A DNA stretch of 64,000 nucleotides from Crocodylus rhombifer (GCA_038503035.1 JAVSML010020768.1:1-64000), one strand, 5' to 3'; counted from the stretch's first letter, positions 12,483 to 24,236 are shown. Made by a program: numbers and translations. The notes: a model not told the origin generated them from the sequence alone.

Positions 12483-15400
12483 CTGTGGGCGAGAGGCTTC
12501 TCAATACCGACCCCGGTTCCCAGCCACCCCCTACTCGCGCACCCCCAGAGCCCGCCAGGCCAGCCGGTGAGTGCTGGGGCCTGGGGGGCACGGCTGGCTG
12601 GTCACTGGAGCACCTTATAGACAGCTCAGCGCCACCAGCTCCAGCCGAACGGCGAGTCACAGGCTCGGGTGACTCATGTACCCGGCAATCACGCAGATAA
12701 AATCCTGCCCCCGCTGCACAACAGGAGATAAGCACCACCCGTCCATGCATATCTGCCTGCAAAGCACCCTGGGGCATTGTTTGCTGAGTGGCTACCGAAA
12801 GCACTGAGCCCCAATGTCCCATTTGCCAGGGGCAGAGCGGGGTCAATCACAGATGCCCTCTGGGTGTGGGCATGGGGCAGAGACCTGGCAAACTCATCTC
12901 ATCCTGCAAGGGCCAGCACAAAGCCTGCTGAGCACAGCGGCTTCTGGTTGCTGTGACCTGCCACCAGCCTGGTCTTCCTGGGGAGTCCCCTCGCACTGCA
13001 TGCAGCCCTGGCTGCGCCGGCTGTGCTGTGCCGTGCCCAACAGAGGTGCCAGCTGAGCCCCAGGGATGGGGGCCAGACCTCTCCGTGACCCATGGAGAAA
13101 TGATCCACCCTGGGGCTGGCACACACCTCCCCTAGCCCAGCGCTCCCACCCGTGCTGCAATGACAGGACAGGCTCTGCAGTTTTTACCGATGGCCGTGAG
13201 GCTGATGTCAGGGCGACTCCCGTTCTTGATGGCATAACCGGGCCCGTTGCCATACAGGATGCTGGTGTACGGCCGCTTGTCCCTGGCCTTCTTGGGTGCC
13301 AGTCCTGTCACATCAAGGCGATGGCATCAAACCCTCCTCTGGTGCCAGGGAGGAGCTCCGAGGAGTGCCGAGCCCCCATTCCTGGTTTTCACACCCAACC
13401 CGTCGCTGTCCCCGTAAGATCCCCGCAGGCACTGTCCATCACAGCCCAGCCACAGCCTAGCCCCAGGTACCGAGCATCCTGTTGCCACGCGGCGTGTTGC
13501 CACCAAAGCTGAAGACGTGTGAGTGGTCAGCCGTCACTACGGTGAGGGTCTCAGTGGCGTCGGTCAGCTGCGCAGCCTTGGCCACCGCCTGGTCCAGCAT
13601 GATGGCTTCAGTCAGGGCCTGCTTGGCCTTGCCGCTGTGGTGCCCGTGGTCGATCTTGCCTCGTGCAGGGGGAACCAACAGCCCATAAAGCCCTTGGCGT
13701 TCGCTTCCCCTTGGACCAGCCCTGCTCCCATGCAGCAGAGAAGCTCCTGTGCCCCTTGTAGCCTCCTTGCTTGGGGATGGGGCTGGGACCACAGTGGGGG
13801 CATCCCCTGGAGTCAAAGGTCATGGTCAAGTCACCCGCCACAGGACCGTCTTTTGCACCCACCGCTATCCCACAGTGCATTGCAATACATCCCCCCACCC
13901 AAAGGTGCTGAGTGATCCACCTGTCACAGCTTTGCCCCCTGTGCCCCTCCCTGGCCCTCTGGGGATGGGCTGAGCTCTAGCCTCTACTCATCTTCCACGA
14001 AGAGGAAGAAGCCGTGGGGGTTGCGGCGCAGGATGCGGATGGCCTTCTCCGTCATCTCCACGAGGGAGGGGTCTGTGGACGTGTTGCGGTTCAGCTCGTA
14101 CTTCATGTCCTTGGGCTCAAAGAGGCCTGCGGGGACAGCGGCAGGGGCCTGATTTCACAATGCTTCAGATGGGGCGCTCTGGGCTTGGGCACTGCTACTG
14201 CTTGTTGCCCACTGTGTTGACAGCAGGGTCGGGGTGCCACGGGGTGCATAGGGGTCAGAGGAAACCCAGCCAGGCCCCCAGGAGGTTCGGTGCCCATGCA
14301 GAGGCCATAGGCAGGACACTGGCAGGCAGGTGGCGCGTGGCAAGGGGATTTGTGCAGAGCTGGTCTCCTGCGGGCACCTGGGACTTGCACCTCAGCCTCC
14401 CGGCAGCAGGGCTGCGGGCAGGAGGGAGTCTCAGCCCAGTTGAGGGATCTTGCCCCTGCTAGCAGAGGCACCACGTCTAAAGGAGCACGTGGGAGGGTGG
14501 GGCGGGACCACCTGCCTCTTCCACCAATGGCAGAGGCAGGTGGCCACAAGTGGGACTTGTGGCCTGGTCTGGGTCCCGCTCTTACCCATGAGGTAGTCAG
14601 TGGAGGTCTCATCAACGGAGTCCAGGCCCTTCTTATCCCAGATGTACCTGGCCCCCTGGGAGCAAGGACAGGAGGGGCTCTGGGAACTGAGTGCCCATAG
14701 GTTTCACCCCCCCATGCTGAATACATCCCCACACATCATGGGGCCACACGTGTGAGCCCCACATTCACATACAACATACACACCAACAGGTCCAGTAGCA
14801 TTGCATCACGCGTGTCACAAATGTGGCGTGTTCCACGCATGTTTACGTGCACAGGTGTACCATGTGCACGCTGCCTCCCTCCTGTAGAGCAAGACGGACC
14901 CTTCCCAGGAGGCCGTCCTCGCCCCCGTTCTCCGCCAACGCTGCGGGCAGTACCTTCCTGGTGCTGAGCCACGTCTGGATCAGGTGGACCCCGTCCTTCC
15001 TCGCCCCGTTCTGCTTCGGGTCCTGCGGGTACTCGGGGTCTGGCGTCCCCCTGGGCACCATGTACATCCGCCCACCACCGAGAATCACCTGCCAACCGGA
15101 CACGGGGAGCCCAGCCCCTTCAGACACCCCACCACGGAGCGGTGCCGGGGCCACAGCCTGGCATGGCCGTGAGCCGGCACACGATGATGACAAGCTGCCT
15201 GGAGGCAGCAGATCTCCCTCTCCCCAGCCCTGGGCCCTGGCACGTGCCGCTGCCTCGCTAGGGGCACAGGGACCTGCTCCAGCATGCCTCCAGCAACCCC
15301 TTTTGCAGCCGCCTGCCCCCCGGCCACTCACATTGATGTCTGTGTTGTGCACCAGCTGGTAGGCAATGTCCCGGCAGCCCTGCCGCGCGGCCTCCTTGGG

Positions 15401-18400
15401 CAGGCTGGCATCGCTGTACCAGGTCCGGCTGACTGTGTGGGCGTAGGCAGCCGCGGGCGAGGCGTGTTGCACACGGGTGCTAGTCACAATGCCCACGGAT
15501 TTGCCTGTGACGCAGGGAGGGCGACAGGCACCACTGAGTCCACGGGCAGAGAGGACAAGGGGGTCGACAGGGGGGCTTTTCCCTTCCTGAGACCCCGCCT
15601 GGGCGAGACAGCCATGCACCAGCCTCCACCGCTGGTGCCACCCCACCCCTGGGCCGACAATTAGGGGCAGTCTATAGGCAGGGGCCAGCCCAGGCGGGGT
15701 CCTGAGATCCAGAGAGCTGGGCTGGCCGAGAGGCAGGCGCGTCTGCTGTCCTGTGCTGCCCTGGCTGGCAGGGCGGAGCCCACGAGCCACGGCCTGGCCC
15801 CAGCCCCAGCCCCAGCCCGCTCTTACCCGCTCGCCTGGCCCGGTGCAGCACGGAGTCCACCTCGTTGCCGAAGGTGGTGCTGCACTTGCCGTGCTGGGCC
15901 GCGGCGCTCACCCCCAGGGTCTTGGCGTTGGCCTTCACCCCGCACAGGTAGGCGGTGCCCGTGCTGGCGCTGTCGGGCACCTGCCGGTCGACGGAGTATG
16001 TCTGCCGGGACATGAGGGCTCCCGTGAGCCAGGGTGGGGAGGCTGGGAAGGGGACGGGGTGCCCGTCTCTGGGGCTCTCCTCGCAGGGCTGGGCAATGGG
16101 GCCAGGGCCTGGGGCACTAGGGAGCTCATCCCTGTCCCCAGCACCCGGGGGCTCTGCAGCCGCCTGGTCCCCGCGCCCGGGCACTCACCTTGGACAGAGC
16201 CAGGTAGGGGAAGGTCTCCATGGCCAGCAAGCCGTCCTCGCCGGGCCCGCCCTCCAGCTGCCCCTTGTAGATGCGGGCGGCCGTGATGGTGGAGATGCCC
16301 ATCCCTGCAGGCACCGCCCCGGCTCACGTCAGCCCCTCCGAGCTCCCCAGCACGGACAGGTCAGTGCCCCCACCCGGACCCCCGCCCACGGTCAGTCTTG
16401 CTGCTCCTGGGTCAGGGCACGGCTGAGGGAGACCCTACCCCCGCCCCCAAAGCAGAGGGGCAGCGTGTGCCCCACGGCCCGCATCGACCCCGCTCCCCGG
16501 TGTCAGAGCCCCTGTACTGCTTGCTGCCCAGAGGGCTCTCCCCCGATGCCCAGGCCTAGTATTATTAATATCCAGATAGAGACAACAGCTCCTGCCCCGC
16601 CTTGTGCCTCAGTTTCCCTGCTCCAGAGGCCTAATGCTGCCTCGCGGCTGAGCTCTGACGCCCGTGCTCCCAGCTGCCAGGATCCAGGCTCTTCCCAGGG
16701 ACACTGGAGCAGGGAGATCTGGTGGCCTGACCTGCCAAGGGCGTCCCGGCAGGACCTGCGGCCTGGCACCATTGGAGGGAGTGCTCGGCCCGGAGCGCGT
16801 CCCGGCAGAGCTACTGCAGACATTGTGGGGGCACCAGCTCCAGCCCTCCCCAGGCCGGGACGGTTCTGAGCCCCTCTGCCACAGCCTGAGCACGGGGCCC
16901 TTCATGCTGATGACCCCCTGGACAACACAGCCCAGGTCACTGCTGGGGAAACCGAGGCAGAAGTGGAGGAGGGGTCTGTCCGGGGCTGTTAGGGAGGTGG
17001 CTGGAGGAACAGCCCAGGGGCCGAACTTGGGTGCTAATACCCCCAAGCCCCCCTAGCCCCCTCCCCAGGGCTGTTGTCAGTGAAACGCGGCTCTGGGACT
17101 GAGCAGGACCCGGCTTCGCGCTACAGGGATGGGCTCTGCGGGGACAGGGCTTGGCGGGAGTGCAGCCCAGTGCATGCTGGGAGCTGCCTGTCCCCGACCC
17201 CGAGGGCTGCCACGATGGTGCTGGGCCAGTGCCGGGGGTGGGGAGGGCTGAACTCACCGTCGCCCATGAAGAGGACGATGTTCTTGGCGCGGTGCGTCAC
17301 GGGCGTCAGGGCCAAGGCTGCCTCCAGCGTCCTCTGGGCTCGCCGGTTCCAGTAGCCCGGGGCCGTCTCGCCCTCTGGAAGCAACGGGGCGCCGCCCGGG
17401 CAGGCGGCGGGTCAGGATGGACGCGTCTGCGCAGAGCTCCGGGTGCCGGGGGTGGGCGCGCAGCCGCAGGCAGGTGCCCGTCTGGGGGCAGGCCCACCGG
17501 GACAGGCAGCCCGGGGCCAACCCCTGCAGAGAGCCCAGCAGGGGCCGGGGAAAGCAGCCAAGCGCGAGCATCGAGCAGCACCATCAGAGCCAGGCCGTGC
17601 CCTGCAACCCCCAGCCCCGCGGGCACCCGCTGCGGCTGCCCCTGCCCGGCCCCGGAGCCCCCCGAGCTGCTGCGCCAGAGGGTCCACGCGTGCAGCCGGG
17701 GCCTGGGGCCGTGCAGCCGCCTTCCAGCCCCAGCTTCACCCCCTCCTCGCGCAGGCCCTGCAGAAACTGCTGCTGCTCTGCCTTTCGCTCTTGGCAGGGC
17801 CGTGCAGCCGGCTGGAGCCGGAGCGCCCGCTCCCCTAGCGCGGCCGTCTCCGCAGCGAGCCCCCCGGGGAAAGCGCGGGGCTGGGCTGCGCTGCTGACGG
17901 CAGGCCGTCGAGCCTGCCCCCCATGTCTCTGCCCCTTGCTGCAGTCTGTCCTGTCGTGCCCCCGCGGCGAAGGTTTCCCACCTGGCCCAGCCCCTGACGG
18001 GTCTAGCTAAGGTCCCCTTCCCCACACTGCGCTTCCACCTCCACCGAGCTCAGACCCCCGCGGCCCAGAGGAGCCGAGCGCGCGGCAGGCGGACGCGTTT
18101 CGCCGCTCCGTGAATTCAAGCGGCCCCCTCGGGCCACTTCCACGCAGCTCGGAGTCGGACCTCCATGTTGGGAAGCCGAGGATTGATCGCCAGCCGCCTC
18201 CACCTCCTAGGCAGCCCCTAACGCGGTCGCGGCACGTCCCTGCCCCGCCGGGCCTGCCAGAGCCTCCTGCACGAGGCACGACGCCGGTGCACGAGGGCAC
18301 AGCTCGCGGGCAGCCGGAAGGCAGAGCTGGCCCCTAGGTCATAAACTACCTGGTTCTGGAAATCTCCCTCGCTTCCCCCAGCCCTGAGCCCCAACCGGAG

Positions 18401-19433
18401 GTGAAAACGCACCGGGGGAAACACTGCAAACGGCCCCGACAGCTTTACTGCCCGCGAGAGGCCCCGGCAGCAAAGGCAGGGCATAAATAACCCCGCCGGG
18501 CGACCGCCGGTTTCTTTTTCAATCACACTTTCTATTAAAGCTCCATTTACAAAGGTCCCTAAGTGATTAATAGACGTTTCCGATAAGAGCCCTCGGTGTT
18601 ATACGACTGTCAGTAGAAGCTGCTGCAGGGGGTTATAAACCACTGTTATAAACAGCCTGTTTTCTCCCTGGCCTCTCCATCCATCTCATAACCATTTTTA
18701 GAGCATCTCTTGATCCTTCATTAACCCCTGGCACACAGCACGCGCCCGGGCCCTGCATGGAAAGTGCGCGCGTGGCCATGCTGGCTATACACGCCCCCGA
18801 AATCTTGGTTCAGTCTTTTCTGTGTGCCCTCAGGGGCTAGGCAATGGCCAGGACGGCTTGGCGTGAATGGTGTTTCTCAAGTCAGCCCTATCGCTACCAC
18901 GGCTCCGTGTCGACCCACGCGTACAACGCACGCCTCCCAGCAGGGCAGGTGAGCAGCGGCTGCAGCCAGCCCCCAACCCTGCTCGCTCTGGCTTTCCAGA
19001 GGTCTTCTCCCACCCGCTAGCGACCACCGTCCTAAGAGACAAGGGCCGGCAGTCTGCTTTAATGCTGGCGTCGGGTCACTTATCGCCAAGCCACCAGCAC
19101 GGGATGGGTAAGGCCCTGCCGCTGCGTGTGGTTGGGGGCAGCACGGTCCCCAGCAGGGACCCCATTTCCAGCCCCCCGTTCTCTAGTTAAAGCCTTCCCC
19201 AGTGTTTGATGCCTCCTTTAAGGGCAGCCACATACAGCGCCAAGCTGGTACAACTCCCGAGGCCTCTGACAGACCAGGAGATGCGTTTCCCATGGAAAAG
19301 GCGAGTGGCGGTAGGTGGCAGGCTTCTTCCCAGGCCAAAAGTTTTGTTCCTCACCTATGGATGCAGCCGCAGCGGCCAGGTGGATGGCAAAGCAGATGCA
19401 GGACCAAGTCCACAGGCTCCCCAGATGTTGCAT
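12196..19433 (-). CDS. ALPI-like: Alkaline phosphatase, intestinal/placental type, gene B
   Basis: Minus-strand exons in transcription order: 19433-19355, 17374-17258, 16304-16189, 16001-15827, 15504-15332, 15088-14954, 14655-14586, 14126-13992, 13662-13471, 13304-13188, 12482-12196 (TGA 12198-12196). They total 1596 bases, 531 aa. Same family and role as gene A: a secreted, GPI-anchored phosphomonoesterase. Visible parts: signal peptide ([20 protein letters not shown]); FMGDG; catalytic [56 protein letters not shown]. The C-terminus is longer than in A, with PRGRSGSPG then a hydrophobic end. Exon 7 is one codon shorter and exon 6 three codons longer than in A, all in frame. Exon sizes otherwise equal gene A, so the two are tandem duplicates. 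Intron 1 is about 2 kb and CpG-rich. The intron at 13663-13991 appears to be AT-AC. The match to ALPP, ALPG or ALPI needs a tree. Confidence 0.94.
13471..13662 (-). CDS. ALPI-like: Phosphatase B exon 9, zinc ligands
   Basis: 192 bases. Encodes [35 protein letters not shown] and [10 protein letters not shown]. All Asp and His metal ligands expected in this exon are present. Arg of GGR is Lys here. Confidence 0.92.
13663..13991 (-). other. ALPI-like: AT-AC intron of phosphatase B (between exons 8 and 9)
   Basis: The minus-strand intron runs from ATGAGT (13991-13986) to CCCTGCAC (ending at 13663), 329 bases. Joining gives Val-Glu-Gly-Gly-Lys-Ile-Asp and a 192-base exon 9. The nearest GT (GTAGAG, three bases into the intron) is in a phase for which no nearby AG acceptor keeps the IDHGHH frame. 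Here a GT-AG reading fails more clearly than in gene A. Confidence 0.78.
15827..16001 (-). CDS. ALPI-like: Phosphatase B exon 4, catalytic serine
   Basis: 175 bases with VPDSASTGT, which fits the alkaline phosphatase signature, followed by [19 protein letters not shown]. Ends in the RARRAG region split after one base (donor GTAAGA). Confidence 0.94.
17375..19354 (-). other. Phosphatase B intron 1
   Basis: About 2 kb. The part next to exon 2 (17.38-18.33 kb) is very GC- and CpG-rich. It is followed by an AT-richer block (about 18480-18735) with repeated TTATAAAC units that looks like an old interspersed repeat, then mixed sequence up to exon 1. No exon of another gene recognised. Confidence 0.7.
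18480..18735. repeat. Candidate old interspersed repeat, family not identified
   Basis: AT-rich block in GC-rich surroundings, with TATTAAAGCTCC, ATTAATAGAC, two close copies of GTTATAAAC (GGTTATAAACCACTGTTATA) and an end reading TTCATTAACCCCTGG. The texture suggests a non-autonomous DNA element or SINE. It has no coding content. Confidence 0.4.
19355..19433 (-). CDS. ALPI-like: Phosphatase B exon 1 (signal peptide)
   Basis: The ATG at 19433-19431 opens a 26-residue leader with a hydrophobic core rich in Ala, split after one base at donor GTGAGG. Joined to exon 2 it gives [12 protein letters not shown], the expected start of the mature enzyme. Exon 1 is about 2 kb from exon 2. Confidence 0.88.
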
Positions 19434-19507
19434 TTTGCAGCTGGGCTGGGGATCCCGGGCTGGACGCTGCCTCTCACCGTCTCTGTCTGAAAGAACGGGG
19501 GCCGGCT

Positions 19508-19514
19508 CTTTTAA
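19508..19514 (-). promoter_or_regulatory. TATA-like box of phosphatase B
   Basis: The minus strand reads CCCTTAAAAGAG about 75 bases upstream of the start codon. A TTAAAA-type element in place of a canonical TATA is known for mammalian genes of this group. The position would put transcription start near 19480. Confidence 0.45.
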
Positions 19515-20470
19515 GGGCTCTTCCTCTCACCTTTGGACCTGGAGGCATGTTGCCAAATGTGTCCGAGGGCTGAAGTCCTGCTGCAGAGGTGAGGAGTCGC
19601 TGATAACATTCAAAGAAACGGCACCAGCCAGGGCTGGACGCACCCCATGCCGGGCTCCCAAGATTGCACGGCTCATAGCTTTGCACTGAATCATCCCTTG
19701 CTCTAGAAAGGGCTCCGGCCAGTTCCCCGTGCGACGTGCCTCTCCCTCCCACTCGGCCTCACCTTGGAGGCCGCAGCATCCTCGGCTTTACTGACACTGG
19801 ATCGCAGCCTGAACGAAAGAGATGCCATCCCCCTGCCCCCGCTCTCCCCCAGGAACAAATGCTTGTGTGGACATGGGGGAGCAGAGCCGAGTGGGATGCG
19901 AGGGACGGCAGGTACTGCCCGGAGCGACCTGGCTATGGATCAACCACCCACCGAGAGAGGCAATAAAGGGCTTGGCCCGGCTGATAAGGGGGTGAGCTCT
20001 GTAACTCATCAGCTCACACGGGGGCTTTATGGTGGGGAGAGACTTGGGAGCTAAGTTTCAGCCCTTGCCTCTGCGCTACAGGGCCAAATCGCCATCTGCC
20101 CCCTCGGTTCGGACTAGCGACGCGACTCTGCAGCCGGGGGCACGGGGGAAATACACTGGGCTTCACCCCGCTGCTGCGGAAAGCCGAACGCGCCGAGCTG
20201 CAGGAGTTTCAGCGCAGACGGGAGCAAACGGTGCCTGGATCCCAGTGCAGACGGGAGCGGCACGTCTCCGAGAGGTCAGGCTGGCAGGGATGCCAGAGCT
20301 CGGCGTCCTGGAAGGGAGCTCCAGGTCACCTCCGGTGCAAGCGCCGCCCGCGGCAGGATCAGCCCTGTGCCAACCATCGCCTGAGCTGTAAAAAAAGGGG
20401 GGGCAGAGGGGAGCAACCGGCAAAACCCAGACACCCGGGAAATACCCAGGGTAGAAAATAGGCATCGCTA
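19515..20470. other. Intergenic, unassigned
   Basis: Sequence upstream of phosphatase B. Apart from the proximal promoter I see no exon, RNA gene or clear repeat. Moderately GC-rich. Confidence 0.5.
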
Positions 20471-20477
20471 CGCCTAC

Positions 20478-21600
20478 TTCAGTGGCTGGCCAATTTTTCT
20501 TGAACCCCTCCAGCGATGGAGAGCCCACAGCTTCCCCAGGCATCTATGCCACCGCTTTCCTGCTCCAACAGTGAAGAAGTTTTTCGGGATATCCAATCAA
20601 GACTTACTTTGTGGCAACGTCGAGCCAACGGTTCACATCCTCCTCTGCAGAAAAAGAGCAGAGGTGCTTTCCCTCTTCTTCGTGGCAGCCCTTGGAGTAT
20701 GTGAAGACCGCTGTCATGTCCTCTCTCAAGCCTTTTCTGCAAGCTGAATGTGCCCAGCTCCTTCAGGCTCTTCTCCTATGACTCGCTTTCCAAGCCGTTG
20801 ATCATCTTTGTTGCCCGTCTCTAACTTCACGCCATCCCGCCCGTGTTGATTCTTCCTCCCGAGGTTCCTCCCTTGCGTTGAACTTCATCCCGTCAGCTCC
20901 AGCCCAGCTTTCCAGGCTGTTGAGATCCTCCTGAATCGCACCCGCATCCCCCAGCAGGTTCACAGTCCTTCCCAGTTTCTTGTTGTCCACCAACTTGTTC
21001 ACGCAGCTTTCCATGCCCGCATCCAAATCGTTAATAAACACGTCGAACGGCACCAGGCCCAGGACAGACACGTGGGGGACTTCACTCGATACCTCCTGCC
21101 ATCCTGCCACGGACCCATTAGTGATTACCCCTGGCTCGCGGCTATGGGGCCAGCTATCAAACTGGACGTTTATCTTGCTGGGATCCTATGACCCCAGCTG
21201 ACTTGCTGCCCCTGGGGCAGGGGGCTGGACTCGATGATCCTCCGAGGTCCCTTCCAGCCCCAATGTCTATGAAATCTATGAAACCTGTCTAGGCGCCTTG
21301 TAGCAGTTTTATCCAGCCCACATTTCTCCACGTTGTTTAGGAGGTCTTGTCCAAAGCCTTGCTGAAGTCCAGATACAGGATGCCTGCAGCACTGGACTCT
21401 GGCACAGCCCGGTCCCCATCCCCAGCAGCACCCGGTGCCCCAGAGGACGGCTTGCAAACACCCTGCCACGTTTCTTTCGTGTCTGCGTGGCCACGGGCTG
21501 GGGCAGGAGAGAAGGGCACAGCGTTATTACTGCAGATGCTACGTCGAGGCGGCTGGTGCTGAGGACCTGGAGCAGCCTTGCTCTGACTTGTTTCCCTAGG
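20478..21600 (-). mobile_element. Old CR1-type LINE fragment (split by a younger insertion)
   Basis: On the minus strand the part at about 21600-21300 encodes a decayed reverse transcriptase segment with YLDFSKALDKT. The part from about 21170 down to 20802 continues with the region before the catalytic box (VLGLVPFDVFINDLDAGME, then a degenerate box without ADD) and a thumb-like LNSLESWA. 20478-20800 resembles the C-terminal and 3' region of a CR1. Stops and shifts break it. It differs clearly from the young copies at 1-1490 and 22.5 kb. Confidence 0.7.
21172..21284 (+). mobile_element. CR1 3' tail inserted in the older CR1
   Basis: A sense-orientation CR1 end: GGGGCTGGACTCGATGATCC, then CCTTCCAGCCC and the terminal repeats CTATGAAAT CTATGAAA. 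It interrupts the minus-strand element on both sides, so it landed later. Confidence 0.75.
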
Positions 21601-22529
21601 GGAAGAGGGAGACAACCTTGAGACAGGCGGGAGAGCACGTCAGGGAAGGCGACTGAAGGGGGCACGGCCTCCCCTGCAGGGCGCAGTCCCCGGGGCCGGG
21701 GCCACGGCCAGGGCGCAGCGCGGTAGGAGCAGCTTCCCGAGCGCTTGGAGGAAACGGGCAAAGCGAAATACCTGGAGGCTCCCAAGGAGAGACCGGAGGC
21801 ACCCACGGCTCTCGCGCGGTCTGCAGCTCGTGCCCACGCTGCCTCCCTGCAGGCAGGGCCCTGGGAACGCTGTGATCCCCCCGGCGTGGGAGAGGGCAGG
21901 TCACGTCCTTGTTGGCTTGGGTCCTTCCCTGCCCATTAGCTGTGTGATCGGATGAAAGAGGCCACGCCACGAAGCGTGGCGGGTTGTACGGACCGGCTGG
22001 TTGCAGCCAGGCGTGTCGCTCAAGGCAGGGATGCGGGCAGCGTGGGCACGGGTCCTCCACCAGCAGCGCAGCCAAGCAGGCCCCACGCCACTGCTGTTGT
22101 GTGGGGGAGCCACAGGCCACGCCAGACCCCAGCTCCTACCCACCGCCAGACTGGCACCGTGCTAGGCACTGTACAGACACGACACCAGCACGCAGACACA
22201 GCACGCTCACTCCCGGGAGCTCTGACTTCACGAGGAGGGAAGAGTGGAGCAAACACGATGCCCAGCCCGGCTCTGGAGTAAGCCACGTGAGCCCGGGGCC
22301 AAGGTGCCCCTTGACAAACAAGGAGGCCAAGTTCGTCCTCACCCCCAGCCCAGCCAGCGGTTACAGCGGCAGCCGGCTGCGTCCACTCCCTATCACGGAG
22401 TACAATCCAGGGTGCGGAGGCGTAACTCAGTGGCAAAGGGTCCCGGACATGGGGATTTACGGCATAGCACAAGAGGCTCATTTGGCCCAGAACACCAGCC
22501 AGGGTCCCACAACGCACAAGAAACATCCC
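21600..22529. other. Intergenic, unassigned
   Basis: Unique-looking sequence between the nested CR1 and the young CR1. No exon or RNA gene recognised. Confidence 0.5.
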
Positions 22530-24236
22530 TAAACACTGGATGGCAAAGCTAACATGTTTAACGATTTCTTTGCCTCCGTCTTCCTAAGTAGGGACCAGAG
22601 CAGCCACCTCCCTGCTGGGCCCCCTCGGGCCCCGGGGCAGGCACACCTGGGCCACGGGTTAGCGAGGATTTAGTTAGGGAGCTTCTGGAGGGGCTGGACG
22701 TATTCAAGTCAGCCGGCCCAGACGATCTCCACCCTAGAGTTCTAAAGGAACTGGCCGAGGTCATTGCAAGTCCCCTGGCACGGCTGTACGAGCACTCGTG
22801 GTGCTCTGGTGAGGTGCCAGAGGACTGGAAGAGGGCCCACGTGGTCCCCAACTCCAAAAAAAGGAGGAAGGAGGACCCAGGAAACTATAGGCCTGTTAGT
22901 CTTACCTCGATCCTAGGCAAGCTGTTCGAGAAAATTATGCTGGCACACATCCAGGAGGGGCCAGCAGGGGACTGCATGCTTAGGGGCAACCAACACGGGT
23001 TCATCAGTGCCAGGTCCTGTCAGACCAACCTGGTGGCCTTTTACAATCAGATCACCAGATCATTAGATGCAGGGGTAGCAGTGGACATCGTCTTCCTGGA
23101 CTTCCGGAAGGCTTTCGACACTGTCTCTCACCCTGTTCTCATTAAGAAACTGGGGGGCTGTGGTGTAGACACCCACACAGTAAAACGGGTTGCCAACTGG
23201 CTGGAGGGCCGCACCCAGAGAGCGGTGGTGGATGGGTCATTTTCAACCTGGAGGGACATGGGCAGTGGGGTCCCCCAGGGCTCGGTCCTCGGGCTCACAC
23301 TGTTCAACATCTTCATCAGTGATTTGGACGAGGGGGTGAAAAGCACCCTGTTCAAATTTGCTGATGACACTAAGATGTGGGGGGACATGGGCACACTGGA
23401 AGGATGCAACAGACTACAATCAGACCTAGACAGGTTACAGGGGTGGGCAGATGAGAACAGGATGGGATTCAACACAGACAAGTGCAAGGTGATGCACCTC
23501 GGGAAGAACAACCGGCACCATACCTACAGGTTGGGGAACTCCCCTCTCGTCAGACGGAGGCGGAAAAGGATCTTGGAGTCATAATTGACTCCAAGATGAA
23601 CATGGGCTGGCAGTGTGGGGACGCGGTCAGGAAGGCCAACCACACCTTGTCCTGCATCCACAGATGCATCTCGAGCAGGTCCAGGGAGGTGATCCTCCCC
23701 CTCTATGTGGCACTGGTCAGGCCGCAGCTGGAGTACTGCGTCCAGTTCTGGGTGCCGCACTTCAGGAGGGCTGTGGCCAGCATGGAGAGGGTCCAGAGGA
23801 GGCCACTCGCATGGTCAGGGGCAGCAGGGCAGGCCCTACGAGGAGAGGCGATGGGACCTGAACCTGTTCAGCCTCCACAAGAGAAGGCTGAGGGGGATCT
23901 AGTGGCCTGTTACAAACTAGTCAGGGGGGACCAGCAGGCACTGGGGGAGTCCCTGTTCCCCCGAGCACCGCCAGGAGTGACCAGGAATAGTGGTCACAAG
24001 CTGGCAGAGGGGAGATCCAGACTAGACATCAGGAGGCGCGACTTCACGGTCAGGGTGGCTAGGATCTGGACCCAACTTCCAAGAGAAGTGGTGCTGGCTC
24101 CTACCCTGGGGGTGTTTGAGAGGAGGCTGGATGAACATCTAGCTGGGGTCATTTGACCCCAGTACTCTTTCCTGCGTGGCAGGGGGTCGGACTAGATGAT
24201 CCGCTCAGGTCCTAGTAACTATGAAACTATGAAACG
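22530..24236 (+). mobile_element. CR1-family LINE, 5'-truncated (copy 2)
   Basis: About 1.7 kb. It begins in the linker before the reverse transcriptase (ANMFNDFFASVF) and runs through GNYRPVSLTS, FLDFRKAFDTVSH, GVPQGSVLG and FADDTKMWGD to the C-terminal region and a 3' tail ending in two CTATGAAAC units. The reading frame is broken: an early shift after the linker, one near 23549 and a compensated pair between about 23800 and 23900. The protein therefore cannot be made whole, and the endonuclease domain is missing. It is of the same subfamily as the copy at 1-1490. Confidence 0.93.
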
